From an uncultured Lachnospiraceae bacterium (lineage in GTDB: Bacteria; Bacillota; Clostridia; Lachnospirales; Lachnospiraceae): a DNA stretch of 32,643 nt. This document shows, in pieces, positions 1 to 8,787 of this stretch. Under the pieces are notes generated by a model. The model searched no databases, had not been told where the DNA came from, and was given only the letters and a program-made list of their open reading frames with translations. How positions within the stretch are numbered: the first letter of the stretch is position 1; the number at the start of each line of letters is the position of its first letter. The position numbers were made by a program, and so were the translations under genes. The stretch is taken from the NCBI GenBank assembly GCA_947166015.1, contig CAMVCQ010000014.1, positions 1-32,643 on the forward strand, given 5' to 3'.

Positions 1-57
1 AAGTCATTGTTCAAAAACAAAGGACAGGGAAAGAAGGTAGTCGTAGCAAAGATGTAG
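1..57 (+). CDS. C-terminal end of an unidentified upstream gene (partial)
   Basis: Frame 1 is open from the window edge to a TAG at 55-57 and would encode the last 18 residues of a protein, ending KKVVVAKM. The lysine-rich hydrophilic tail followed by a second stop-like TAA looks like a natural protein end, and the next gene starts 34 bases later with its own ribosome binding site. Too little is visible to name a function. Confidence 0.4.
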   Translation, partial: KSLFKNKGQGKKVVVAKM

Positions 58-91
58 TAACGTTGTAGCACGATCAGAAACGGAGAGATTT

Positions 92-1594
92 ATGAGCAGG
101 ACATTTTTGTCAAAGTACGAAAGCTATTCAAAAATTTGTATCCAATGTCACGATAACCCTGATGCAGACGCACTTGCATCAGGGTATGCTCTTTTTAAGT
201 ATTATTCGTCGAAGGGCATTGAGACTTCGCTTATCTATGGCGGACCAAACAGGATTACAAAGCCGAATCTAAAAATGATGTGTGAGAAGCTTGAGATTCC
301 TGTGGAGTACGCAGCGACGCTTCCTGAGTGTGACCTTTTGATAACGGTTGACTGCAGGTATGGCGAGAGCAATGTCACGCATTTTGATGCAAAAAAAGTT
401 GCCGTGATAGACCATCACGAGAGCGACCGCGATCCTGATGATGACTGCTATATCAGGAGTAATCTCGCATCCTGCTCGACTATAGTCTGGGATATGCTTG
501 TGCAGGAGGGGTATGATATAGAGGAGGACAGTCAGCTCTCGACTGCACTCTACTACGGACTCTATACGGACAGCAATGCTTTTGAGGAGCTGTTTCACCC
601 GATGGATAGGGATATGAGAGATATGCTAAAAAAAGACGAGGAGCTTATATTTCGACTTATAAATACAAACCTTTCTATAGAAGAATTAGGAGTAGCTTCG
701 AGGGCGCTTAACTCACAGGTGTTCTCGGATATATACAGGTATTCGGTGATAGAGGCTGAGGCGTGCGATCCCAATATCCTCGGCATCATCAGCGATTTCG
801 TGATACAGGTTGATGAGGTTGATATGTGTGTGGCGTACAATCGCAACCAGGGCGGATACAAGCTGTCTGTCAGGGCGTGTGTGCCGGTCGTGAAGGCAAA
901 CGAGCTTGCAAAATTCATGTGCGAGGGGATCGGCGGTGGCGGTGGCCATATAAATAAAGCAGGTGGATTTATATCTGCGGATTGCTTCAAAAACCACATA
1001 AAAGACTATGACAATCTCACTGATTATCTGAGAAACAGGCTGTATATGTATAGCACGATGTTTGATATCATCTACGCAAAGGACTATGACATCGACATCA
1101 CCGGTATGGAAAAATTCGTCAAGCTTCCGGTAAAGGTCGGATATGTAAAAGCGAGCGATGTCGTAAAAGAAGGTACGCCGATACTTATCCGTACACTTGA
1201 GGGAGATGTAAATCAGATAGTGTCAGATGATCTGTATCTGATGATAGGTATAGACGGTGAGGTTTATCCGATCAGAGAGGAAAAATTCCGTTCAAGCTAC
1301 GAGCTTATTGATGAAAAACCCGAGATAGAGGCTGACTACAAGCCGGTGATCAGGGACAATGTATATGGAGAATTCTATCAGCTCAAAGACCTTATGAAAG
1401 GCTGTGTGACTACCGGCGAGGTGAGCATTTTTGCCAGAAAACTTGAAAAACCGGTGAAGGTGTTTACATCGTGGGATCCGGATAAGTATTACCTGGGGAA
1501 TGTCGGAGATTACCTCGCTGTGAGAGAGGATGATATGCACGATATATATGTCATCAAAGGGGACATTTTTGACAGAACATACGACAGAGTGTAA
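92..1594 (+). CDS. DHH/DHHA1 family phosphoesterase (NrnA-like) with extra C-terminal region
   Basis: Predicted cytoplasmic, metal-dependent phosphoesterase of the DHH superfamily, which hydrolyses short oligonucleotides, pAp or cyclic dinucleotides. The N-terminal half carries HDNPDADALAS at residues 20-30 and the signature DHH at 107-109 (VIDHHES). A DHHA1-type glycine-rich loop (GGGGGHINKAGG) lies near residue 283. NrnA-like enzymes usually stop at about 320-340 residues; this one has about 160 more. The extra part seems to contain two related modules: LPVKVGYVK then DDLYLMIG and F-x-x-SYE, and KPVKVFTSW then DIYVIKG and F-x-x-TYD. ATG 92 is preceded by GGAGAG at 82-87. The stop is 15 bases before the TIR gene, so the two are probably co-transcribed. 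The exact substrate cannot be read from sequence. Confidence 0.85.
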   Translation: MSRTFLSKYESYSKICIQCHDNPDADALASGYALFKYYSSKGIETSLIYGGPNRITKPNLKMMCEKLEIPVEYAATLPECDLLITVDCRYGESNVTHFDAKKVAVIDHHESDRDPDDDCYIRSNLASCSTIVWDMLVQEGYDIEEDSQLSTALYYGLYTDSNAFEELFHPMDRDMRDMLKKDEELIFRLINTNLSIEELGVASRALNSQVFSDIYRYSVIEAEACDPNILGIISDFVIQVDEVDMCVAYNRNQGGYKLSVRACVPVVKANELAKFMCEGIGGGGGHINKAGGFISADCFKNHIKDYDNLTDYLRNRLYMYSTMFDIIYAKDYDIDITGMEKFVKLPVKVGYVKASDVVKEGTPILIRTLEGDVNQIVSDDLYLMIGIDGEVYPIREEKFRSSYELIDEKPEIEADYKPVIRDNVYGEFYQLKDLMKGCVTTGEVSIFARKLEKPVKVFTSWDPDKYYLGNVGDYLAVREDDMHDIYVIKGDIFDRTYDRV

Positions 1595-1609
1595 GGGAGG
1601 AGTTCACCT

Positions 1610-4600
1610 ATGAGATATGCGGCTTTTGTCAGCTACAGGCATGAAGGGCTTGATGCTCAGATTGCAAAAAAAGTTGCATCGTATATCGAGAATTGGAAAA
1701 TTCCGAAAAAAATAGCCAAAGAGACAGGCAAAACCCGCTTCGGGAGAGTTTTTCGCGATGAGGACGAGCTGCAGGCTTCGAGCGATCTGTCGGCGGCGAT
1801 AGAGGAAGCGATCGATGAGACGGAATGGCTGATCGTTGTTTGTACAAAAAGGTACAAGGAGTCTCATTGGTGCCTGGAAGAGATAGAGTACTTTTTGAAG
1901 GATCACGACCGCGATCATATAATCGTGATCCTCGCTGAGGGAGAGCCTGACGAGAGCTTTCCGGATATTCTTACAACGATTGAAAGAGACGGAAAAACTG
2001 TCCATATCGAGCCGCTGGCTGTGGATATCAGGGCAGAGTCCGAAAAAGAGATATACAAAAACCTGAAAAATGAACGCTTCAGGTTTTTCTCTTCGATGCT
2101 GAAAGTAAACTATGATGATCTGAAAAACCGTCAGAGGTTGAGGAGACTTCGTTTTGTACTGGGCTCATCCGCTGCGGCTTTTTGCATTCTTATCGGCGTT
2201 CTTGCCGTGATACTCGCAAAAAATATTGAACTAAATCACGCCTATGATGCCCTGGACAAGTCTATGCAGGACACGTTGAAGGGTGAGTCGTATTATCTGT
2301 CCGAGTACGCTGATGAAGCCTACGCAAACGGTGATCCGAAAACCGCTATAAAGTTATCTTTGCAGGCTCTGCCTGATGATCTGCAAACCCCTGAAAGACC
2401 GTATGTTTCACAGGCTATGACTTCGCTTACAAAAGCACTTGGAGTCTATGATCACTCGGATGGCTACAGGGTGTTTGACTCGATTGACTTTGAGGGGGAG
2501 ACATTTGATGTAAGGACGGAGGTAAGCCCCGCGGGGGATACTCTTTTGGTGGAAAGATACACCTATGCTGCCGGAAACATGCTGGACAGAGAGGTCAGGG
2601 TATACAGACTGACTGACGGTCGGAGCATTTTTAATGAAGTGCTTGTGCCGCTTAACAGAAGCTGCTATCATTCGGCTTCGGTCGGTGCGAAGTTCTCAAA
2701 AGATGGGAAAAATGTCATCTTTGCCTCGGAGGATGGGTTGAAAGTAGTTGAACCCGAAACCACGAAGGTTGTATACACCGGAAAACCGGTCTCTGAGATC
2801 AGGACGGGAGTAAACTCCGATGTGGTTGTGGCGGTTGACTATGATGGCGGATATCTGTACGAGTACGGCAGCGGTGGCGAGGAGATCATAAGCTGTGAGA
2901 TAGGCAAGGATATGAATTACACGCTTGGGCAGATATCTCCGGATGAAAATATGGTTGCTCTCTCTGCGAAGGCGGAGGGGATGTTTGGTATCATAACCAT
3001 TGATTTGAAAACCGGTGAAAACGCTATGATACAGACACCGGGTGAGGCCTCGGATGTGAGGTTTATAGACAAAAACAGACTTTGCTTTTTGCAGGAGGAC
3101 TCCGAAGACGGCCTCAAGCACATAGTGTACTACAACTTATCTGATGCCGATGAGGGGTATCTGTGCAATACGGACTGGGATGTCCAGTCTATGGCGGTTT
3201 CAGACGCAATGACGGTGTATTATTACCATGATAACAGAGTTTTTGAGGTGGACTGCAAACACAAAAAAGGCAAAAAAATCTGGGAAAAGCTTTTCTCATC
3301 AAATGTCGTATCAGTGATCACGGGCAAAGATCTTGTGGCGATCACGTGCAGAGACGGCTCTGTGAACATTTTTACCGAGTCGGGCAAACAGGCGATAGGC
3401 ACGCCAGCCGGTGACAAGACTGCGTGCTATATGATGAATGTGGATGCTAAGTATGCTTGTATGAGGGATTATTGGGGCAAACACATCAGGATCTACAGAA
3501 AAAGTGATGAGGTCGAGGATGGAGTGGACAGCCTGAAACTCGCATCGGCTGAGAGATTTACGCCGAAAAAATGGTATCCCGCTTTTTCGGGAAACTGTGA
3601 GGGGTTTGGACTTGGGCTTCATTCAGGAAACAGAGATGTGCTCTCGCTTTTCGACGGAGTGGAGTTTGCTCAGTTGGCGGACGCGGACCTTGATGCGATC
3701 GGATATGAGGGCTTTGATGATCTCTCTCTCGATGTGAAAAACAGGGACTACTTTTGCGTGCAGGACTTCGGCTTCTATACAAATGCGCATTTTTTGATGA
3801 AGTCTTTTGAAAAGACGATGGAGTTTGGTGAGGATTCGTTTTATTTCTATGAAGAAACGGGAGAAAAGCTGTATCTGTCAAAAGGGAAAAAAGTGATCGA
3901 GTATGAGGCTGCAACCGGAAAAAAAGTCCGGGAAATCGATATTCCGGATGGCTTTGACAGGGGAGTTGATATAAACGGTGCGGACATTTTTGGAAACGAT
4001 GATTCGATAAGGATCGTTTATTCCAACGGCACTACGGAAAATGTCGACCTGCCCGATGCGGTGCTCTACAGCTTCAATGCCAAGAGAAATCTGATATTCT
4101 ATCGAAACAAGGCCAAGGACAGATGGTTTGCTTATGACATTGTCAAAAAGGCAGTTGTGTGCGAGGGAGAAGCCGGTGCGTACTCCTGCGTTATGTTTTT
4201 TGACAACAACAGATATCTTTTGAATGATTACAACAGTGTTTATGATATGGACACCTGGGAAAAGGTGCTTGACTTGAAAAAAATGGAGGGAAGCATCTAC
4301 GGTGTCCAGACAACGGATGAGAGTCCGTATTTTGCGGTGATGATCAGACAGAGCGAATCAGACGGCGCCGGAAACTCGGGCTCAAATATGGCGTATCTGT
4401 ATGACAAAAAAAGCCGCGAGATAGTGGGAGAGATTCCCGACTTTGTCACGATGACGCCGGACGGCAGAGTGGTTTCGTTTGATGGAAAGGATATGCTTTA
4501 CAGGTTCAGGCTGTACTCCGCAACCGAGCTTATAAAAATGGCAAAAGACAAGGTTGGCGGTGAAAAGTTCACTGACGCGCAGAGAGAGGAGTATCATTTG

Positions 4601-4612
4601 TATAATGAGTGA
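1610..4612 (+). CDS. Transmembrane TIR-domain protein with C-terminal propeller-like region
   Basis: A 1000-residue protein of receptor-like layout. Residues 1-130 form a TIR domain: FVSYRH (6-11) is the box-1-like strand, FRDEDEL lies at 49-55, and SHWCLEE (85-91) matches the W-C-L-x-E motif whose final glutamate (E91 here) is the catalytic residue of NAD-cleaving TIR enzymes. A hydrophobic helix at about 183-204 is preceded by RQRLRRLR, so by the positive-inside rule the TIR end should be cytoplasmic and the remaining 790 residues outside. After a helical linker (210-280) the rest reads as repeated beta strands (WD40/propeller-like). GGGAGG at 1595-1600 sets the start. It follows the DHH phosphoesterase by 15 bases and ends before a bidirectional terminator. 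The family is sure for the TIR domain. NAD hydrolysis, ligand sensing and any defence or signalling role are inference. Confidence 0.85.
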   Translation: MRYAAFVSYRHEGLDAQIAKKVASYIENWKIPKKIAKETGKTRFGRVFRDEDELQASSDLSAAIEEAIDETEWLIVVCTKRYKESHWCLEEIEYFLKDHDRDHIIVILAEGEPDESFPDILTTIERDGKTVHIEPLAVDIRAESEKEIYKNLKNERFRFFSSMLKVNYDDLKNRQRLRRLRFVLGSSAAAFCILIGVLAVILAKNIELNHAYDALDKSMQDTLKGESYYLSEYADEAYANGDPKTAIKLSLQALPDDLQTPERPYVSQAMTSLTKALGVYDHSDGYRVFDSIDFEGETFDVRTEVSPAGDTLLVERYTYAAGNMLDREVRVYRLTDGRSIFNEVLVPLNRSCYHSASVGAKFSKDGKNVIFASEDGLKVVEPETTKVVYTGKPVSEIRTGVNSDVVVAVDYDGGYLYEYGSGGEEIISCEIGKDMNYTLGQISPDENMVALSAKAEGMFGIITIDLKTGENAMIQTPGEASDVRFIDKNRLCFLQEDSEDGLKHIVYYNLSDADEGYLCNTDWDVQSMAVSDAMTVYYYHDNRVFEVDCKHKKGKKIWEKLFSSNVVSVITGKDLVAITCRDGSVNIFTESGKQAIGTPAGDKTACYMMNVDAKYACMRDYWGKHIRIYRKSDEVEDGVDSLKLASAERFTPKKWYPAFSGNCEGFGLGLHSGNRDVLSLFDGVEFAQLADADLDAIGYEGFDDLSLDVKNRDYFCVQDFGFYTNAHFLMKSFEKTMEFGEDSFYFYEETGEKLYLSKGKKVIEYEAATGKKVREIDIPDGFDRGVDINGADIFGNDDSIRIVYSNGTTENVDLPDAVLYSFNAKRNLIFYRNKAKDRWFAYDIVKKAVVCEGEAGAYSCVMFFDNNRYLLNDYNSVYDMDTWEKVLDLKKMEGSIYGVQTTDESPYFAVMIRQSESDGAGNSGSNMAYLYDKKSREIVGEIPDFVTMTPDGRVVSFDGKDMLYRFRLYSATELIKMAKDKVGGEKFTDAQREEYHLYNE

Positions 4613-4686
4613 GCGGGTAGTGTGCGCGGAAAAAAATATAGTATGAGAGCAGTAAAAAAACAGAAAAAACTACTGTAGAGAATAAT

Positions 4687-4720
4687 AAAAAAATGCGATC
4701 GCCGAAGCGGTCGCATTTTT
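4687..4720. terminator. Bidirectional intrinsic terminator between convergent genes
   Basis: An 8-bp stem (TGCGATCG / CGGTCGCA, one G-T wobble) with a 6-base loop is flanked by an A-run on the left and a T-run on the right. It can therefore end transcripts of both the TIR gene and the convergent gene at 4746-5219. Confidence 0.85.
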
Positions 4721-4745
4721 GTGTTTCTATATGGAAGTTAAACGA

Positions 4746-5219
4746 TCACTGTTTTGACATCCACTCTTTCATGGCATTGTTTCTGTCGGCGTCATCGACA
4801 TAGATGTGGATCGACTCGAGATACCCGAAATACTCTGTTTTGCTGATGCCTGGGTTGATCACAAGGCCGATTGCCCGTTCAAGAGTTGTGGCGCTGACGC
4901 CACCGAAACGGCTGAGTGAGTAATAGTATGGGCATGGAACATATGCATCATTTCCTGCAATCTTTACAAATCTGAGTGGCTCTACGAGGATGTCGTTGTA
5001 GTAAAGCCTGTATGTGATGGTGTCCTCGATCGCCTGCTCATAAGCGCCTTTGAGTCTGCTGTCAGGCTTAGGAAGACCGAGATCTTTGTCATCAGCTTTT
5101 ACGAGGCTGATGTGGATGTCGTGTTTGTTGAGGATCCTCCCCATTCCTGAGCTGTACAGCCAGTCATCGGATCCCGCTTTTTCGTTTGTGATGATGTTTA
5201 CGATTTTTTCATACTGCAT
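4746..5219 (-). CDS. Hypothetical protein, 157 aa
   Basis: I do not recognise this protein. It is soluble (no signal peptide or membrane helix) and rich in aromatic residues in the middle (VPCPYYYSLSRFGG around residues 110-123). The coding case is good: ATG at 5217-5219 is preceded by a strong GGGAGG (5228-5233 on the opposite strand), a matching sigma-A promoter lies at 5276-5303, and it ends before the shared terminator. It is a single-gene unit facing the TIR gene and divergent from the surface-protein gene. Confidence 0.75.
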   Translation of the reverse strand: MQYEKIVNIITNEKAGSDDWLYSSGMGRILNKHDIHISLVKADDKDLGLPKPDSRLKGAYEQAIEDTITYRLYYNDILVEPLRFVKIAGNDAYVPCPYYYSLSRFGGVSATTLERAIGLVINPGISKTEYFGYLESIHIYVDDADRNNAMKEWMSKQ

Positions 5220-5275
5220 ATGAATATCCTCCCTTTATAATGATTGCTGTTTCGTGCCGGTTGGCACACAATTCA

Positions 5276-5303
5276 ATTATACTATGAATCCCGAATTTTT
5301 CAA
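5276..5303 (-). promoter_or_regulatory. Sigma-A promoter for the 157-aa gene
   Basis: Read on the - strand: TTGAAA (5298-5303), 16-base spacer, TATAAT (5276-5281). It lies about 60 bases upstream of the start codon at 5219. Confidence 0.75.
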
Positions 5304-5564
5304 GGACTTTTTGACATTTTTTTGACGAAAAATGTTCCGATTTTAGACAAAAATGTGCAAAAAATCTGACGCGTAAATTACATTTTTTTGATATAAAAAT
5401 TCCCCAATCCTGCCATTTTCGCGTGTTACCATACGACCATAGACAAAAAACAAACGACCTTGACAGCAGCGCGACCGGCCAAAGTGACTGCTGTGAATGT
5501 AAAGAGTAACCCGTAAACAAAAACTATTTGGAAGAAAAGGAATTCTTCAGAAAGGCAGGAAACT
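5304..5564. other. Intergenic region upstream of the surface-protein gene
   Basis: This AT-rich stretch separates two divergent genes. The ribosome binding site for the surface protein is AGGCAGGA (5553-5560). A TTGACA at 5460-5465 lacks a convincing -10, and a TATAAA at 5392-5397 lacks a good -35, so no + strand promoter can be called. The leader could be long. I see no hairpin or known riboswitch in it. Confidence 0.4.
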
Positions 5565-7958
5565 ATGATCAAAAGAACAGCAAAGAAGGCACTCGCTTTC
5601 ACACTCGCAGCAGGAATGGCATTTACGGCAGCACCGGTTGCATTCCCGGCAGCAACACAGATTTCAAAAGCAGCTGAACAGGGCAAGATAAGTAATATCA
5701 CATCAGTAAGCTTCAATCTCGGCGGAGAGATCTACAATTCATTCAAAGCAGACGGACTCGCAACAATGATAGGCGCCAATGTAACGGCGACGGTTGAGGA
5801 TCCGACGATCGCAGGTGTAGCGCTTGACTCGGCGCTCAAGTACGCAGATAACGCTGAAAAAGTAAACGAGAAAGCTGCGGCAGATATCGCAGCGCTGAAA
5901 GCTAAGCTCGGTGAAGGCAAGGTAGACACGACAGCCTGGGGAAATTCAGTTCAGGTTGATGACGCAAACGCAAACATCAATGTAAAAGCATTAAAAGAAG
6001 GAACAACAAAAATAACCCTTCATTCATCTGACGGAGCAACTGAGGATCAGATAATCTCCGTAAAGGTAGATGCTCAGGAATCATACTTCAAGGTACTTGA
6101 CAGCGCTGACAAAGAGATCGCTGACGGAGGTACATTAAATGTAGTTGCAGGCGGAGATGTTACAGCGAAGCTCAGCGCAATGAATATAAAAACAAATGTA
6201 GACTCGATCGGAGTAGCAACAGACACGACTCATTCGGGATACATAAATTCAGATCCTTCGGTAGCTACAGTGACCTACGATGCAGGAACGGATACATTTA
6301 CATTCCACGGAGTTGAAGCAGGAACAACACAGATGTCACTGTATCTGAATGAAGACTCAAAAATCTTCAGATTCTATGTGAGTGTGATCGCTGAAACTGA
6401 GATCTATGCAAACATCGATGAAAGCGTATATACCTATGACGGAGCTTGGAAGCTCGACGGCGAGGCAAAAGATCCCGTGATCTTCCTTGACAACATAGAT
6501 GATTCGGCAAAGATCACTGCATACTCAAATAACGGGAAAAATGCATCATATGCACTTAAATCTGGAACAAACATTGTTCTCGGAAATGACGGCTCTATCG
6601 CTGCAAAAACAGTTGACGGAAAACCGGTCAAAGGAACATCGGTCGTAACAGTGAGCATCCCCGAGAACACAGAGACCGGACAGGCTGCTAAATCAGCAGA
6701 TATAACGATCATTGTAAATGAGGAAAAAGCAAGTCTCGTTTCTGTAGACGTTTCATCAGGAGATGGAGAGTTTATCGGAGGAGCAAGTGCAAAGGTTACC
6801 GGAGTTGATACATACGCTCCCGGAAATGAAGCAGGAGACGCTATCAAGCTCTCGACAAAGGACAAAAAAGAGATGGCATTTGGAGTAAATGCAAATGTAA
6901 AAGAAAGCCTGGTAAGCATCACATCAAGCGATGAAACAGTCGTAAAATACGAGGACGGAAAGCTCGTTGCATTAAAAGCAGGAACTGCAACAGTGACAGT
7001 AAACGCAAAACCTGATGTTGGATTTATCGACAAGGATGCAACAGTGACATTTGCAGTAACTGTATCTGACAAGAATATCAACAACAATATCACTGTAACA
7101 GGAGCTCCTATCGTAGTAAACTCAGAGAAGCTCACCGGAAAAGTAAATGCAAAAGCTGATTATGACAATGCACTTACATATCCTACACTTGCAAGAAGAG
7201 CAACATCAAATGATACAAAAGAGCAGCAAAGAGTTGGATTTGTAGATCTCGGAAGCATTGGAACAGAGGCACAGTACGATGTGACTCTCAATGCAACAAC
7301 AGGTGAGGTCACATACAAAGATAACGGCAAGAGCGGCACAATATATGTAAAGGTAGTAGGAGCTGCAAATGATGTATCAGAAGCACCGGAGCCTGAGTAC
7401 GTAGAGGTTCAGTACGGAACACTCAAGGATTCAGAGCTGAAGGTTGCAGCAAACAAGGTATCTGTAGTAGCCGGAAGCACAGTATCTGCAGGAGCAACCG
7501 CAGAGGGCCAGACTATCACATACGCAAGTGATGATGAGAGCATAGCAGTAGTAGCAGCAGACGGAACGATCACAGGCGTTAGCGCAGGAACTGCGGTTAT
7601 CACCGTGACAGCAGAGGCAAACGGAGTTTACAAAGAGGCTACAAAGACAGTAACGGTTGTAGTAACAGCAAAGTCAACAGCGAAAAAGTCAGTAGTATTC
7701 AAAAATACTTCAAAGACCTACAAAGCAAAAACACTCAAAAAGTCCAAAAAGACATTCTCAGTGATCAAGTCTTCGGGCGGTGGAAAGGTTACATACAAGG
7801 TTACAAAAGGATCCAAAAAGTATGTAAAGGTATCCACAAAGGGTGTAGTAACAATGAAAAAAGGTGCAAAAAAAGGCACATACAAGGTAAAAGTAACAGT
7901 TGCAGCAAAAGGAAAATACAAAAAGACATCAAAGACCATCAGTGTTAAGGTTAAATGA
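5565..7958 (+). CDS. Secreted surface protein with bacterial Ig-like (Big2) domains and lysine-rich C-terminus
   Basis: A 797-residue exported protein. Residues 1-36 form a signal peptide (MIKRTAKKAL, then a hydrophobic core, with a likely cut near SKA-AEQ). The mature part is built of beta-sandwich repeats. Two clear Big2-type endings are visible: KLVALKAGTATVTVNA (near 465-485) and GTITGVSAGTAVITVTAEA (near 666-685). The last 90 residues (706-797) are very rich in lysine and serine/threonine (KNTSKTYKAKTLKKSKK...), a tail often seen on Lachnospiraceae exported proteins and probably used for wall or polymer contact. There is no LPXTG motif and no SLH domain. Codon use leans on GCA and ACA more than in neighbouring genes, which may reflect high expression. 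It stands alone between a divergent gene and a strong hairpin. The binding target is unknown. Confidence 0.8.
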   Translation: MIKRTAKKALAFTLAAGMAFTAAPVAFPAATQISKAAEQGKISNITSVSFNLGGEIYNSFKADGLATMIGANVTATVEDPTIAGVALDSALKYADNAEKVNEKAAADIAALKAKLGEGKVDTTAWGNSVQVDDANANINVKALKEGTTKITLHSSDGATEDQIISVKVDAQESYFKVLDSADKEIADGGTLNVVAGGDVTAKLSAMNIKTNVDSIGVATDTTHSGYINSDPSVATVTYDAGTDTFTFHGVEAGTTQMSLYLNEDSKIFRFYVSVIAETEIYANIDESVYTYDGAWKLDGEAKDPVIFLDNIDDSAKITAYSNNGKNASYALKSGTNIVLGNDGSIAAKTVDGKPVKGTSVVTVSIPENTETGQAAKSADITIIVNEEKASLVSVDVSSGDGEFIGGASAKVTGVDTYAPGNEAGDAIKLSTKDKKEMAFGVNANVKESLVSITSSDETVVKYEDGKLVALKAGTATVTVNAKPDVGFIDKDATVTFAVTVSDKNINNNITVTGAPIVVNSEKLTGKVNAKADYDNALTYPTLARRATSNDTKEQQRVGFVDLGSIGTEAQYDVTLNATTGEVTYKDNGKSGTIYVKVVGAANDVSEAPEPEYVEVQYGTLKDSELKVAANKVSVVAGSTVSAGATAEGQTITYASDDESIAVVAADGTITGVSAGTAVITVTAEANGVYKEATKTVTVVVTAKSTAKKSVVFKNTSKTYKAKTLKKSKKTFSVIKSSGGGKVTYKVTKGSKKYVKVSTKGVVTMKKGAKKGTYKVKVTVAAKGKYKKTSKTISVKVK

Positions 7959-8012
7959 TGAGCAAAAAAACAGCCGGAAATCACTATCCATAAATGGAAG
8001 GCCACGTACCGG

Positions 8013-8060
8013 AACAGGCGGTCGCTTGATAGATCAAGCGGCCGTCTGTTTGAGTTTGTA
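8013..8060 (+). terminator. Long hairpin, probable terminator of the surface-protein gene
   Basis: Arms 8013-8030 and 8033-8050 pair over nearly 18 bp (AACAGGCGGTCGCTTGAT against its complement, two wobble pairs). They are followed by TTTGAGTTTG. The stem is unusually long and the T tract weak, so termination is likely but an mRNA-stabilising 3' hairpin is also possible. Confidence 0.6.
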
Positions 8061-8148
8061 CGGCAGGTAGATAATGAGAGTATCTCAACGTGATACGCTG
8101 TCACACAAAGACTGCAGTAAATTTACTCAGCCTTTTGGCTACTTCGTA

Positions 8149-8177
8149 TTGATTTTTGAAAAGCAAAGGAGTATAAT
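8149..8177 (+). promoter_or_regulatory. Sigma-A promoter of the DUF1858 gene
   Basis: TTGATT (8149-8154), 17-base spacer, TATAAT (8172-8177). It is 64 bases upstream of the ATG at 8242. Confidence 0.8.
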
Positions 8178-8241
8178 GGGTTTTGTTTGATACAACTAAC
8201 GCTGTTTGGATCAAGCGCAAGAAGCAAAGGAGAAATACAAG

Positions 8242-8787
8242 ATGGAAGAAGAAGTAAAAATATACGCTACGCCCGATATGCCGATCAATGACCTTTTGCA
8301 GGCACATCCGGAGGCATTTATGGCACTCCTTGAGTGCGGGATGGGATGTGTGAGCTGCCCGTCTGCTGCTGTTGAGACCATAGCTGAGGCTTGTATGGTG
8401 CATGGACTCGATGTGGATGATGTGATCGATTATGTCAATCATTCTCTGACCGAGAAAGACAAACAGTCATCGGGAGGCGCTCAGCCACAGAATGCCGGAA
8501 AGTTTGATGATTCCATATACAGTCGTGCGAAGGCTGTCGGAGCAGGCGAGAGTCCCAAGCTTGAGAAGGACATGGAAGAAAAAATGATGGATTTTCTGGA
8601 TGCTGAAAACTACGCAGACAGGATAAGGATTTTTGAGGATATGCGCGGTGCTGATTCAAGGATACTCAACAATATCGCAGTGAGTATGGATATCACGCTT
8701 GATGATTCCGGAGATGACTATGAGAGGATCTACTCAGAGCTTATTTTTCGGAAAAAATTTGAAACAAGCCGCGGTGACAGACTATGA
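8242..8787 (+). CDS. DUF1858 (hybrid-cluster-associated redox disulfide) domain protein
   Basis: A 181-residue protein whose first 60 residues match DUF1858: MPINDLLQAHPEAFMALLECGMGC then VSCPS, with cysteines at 32, 36 and 39 (CxxxCxxC). The domain is often found beside hybrid-cluster and other redox proteins and is thought to use its cysteines in thiol or metal chemistry. The remaining 120 residues are acidic and helical with no family I recognise. I choose ATG 8242 because AAAGGAG (8226-8232) lies 9 bases before it; the frame stays open upstream to a TTG at 8206 that has no ribosome binding site. Its stop overlaps the start of the next gene (ATGA), so the two are translationally coupled. 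The physiological role is not known. Confidence 0.8.
   Translation: MEEEVKIYATPDMPINDLLQAHPEAFMALLECGMGCVSCPSAAVETIAEACMVHGLDVDDVIDYVNHSLTEKDKQSSGGAQPQNAGKFDDSIYSRAKAVGAGESPKLEKDMEEKMMDFLDAENYADRIRIFEDMRGADSRILNNIAVSMDITLDDSGDDYERIYSELIFRKKFETSRGDRL

Noticed and set aside
5460-5488. TTGACA as a promoter for the surface-protein gene
   Set aside because: No acceptable -10 at 16-18 bases; the sequence there reads AGTGAC.
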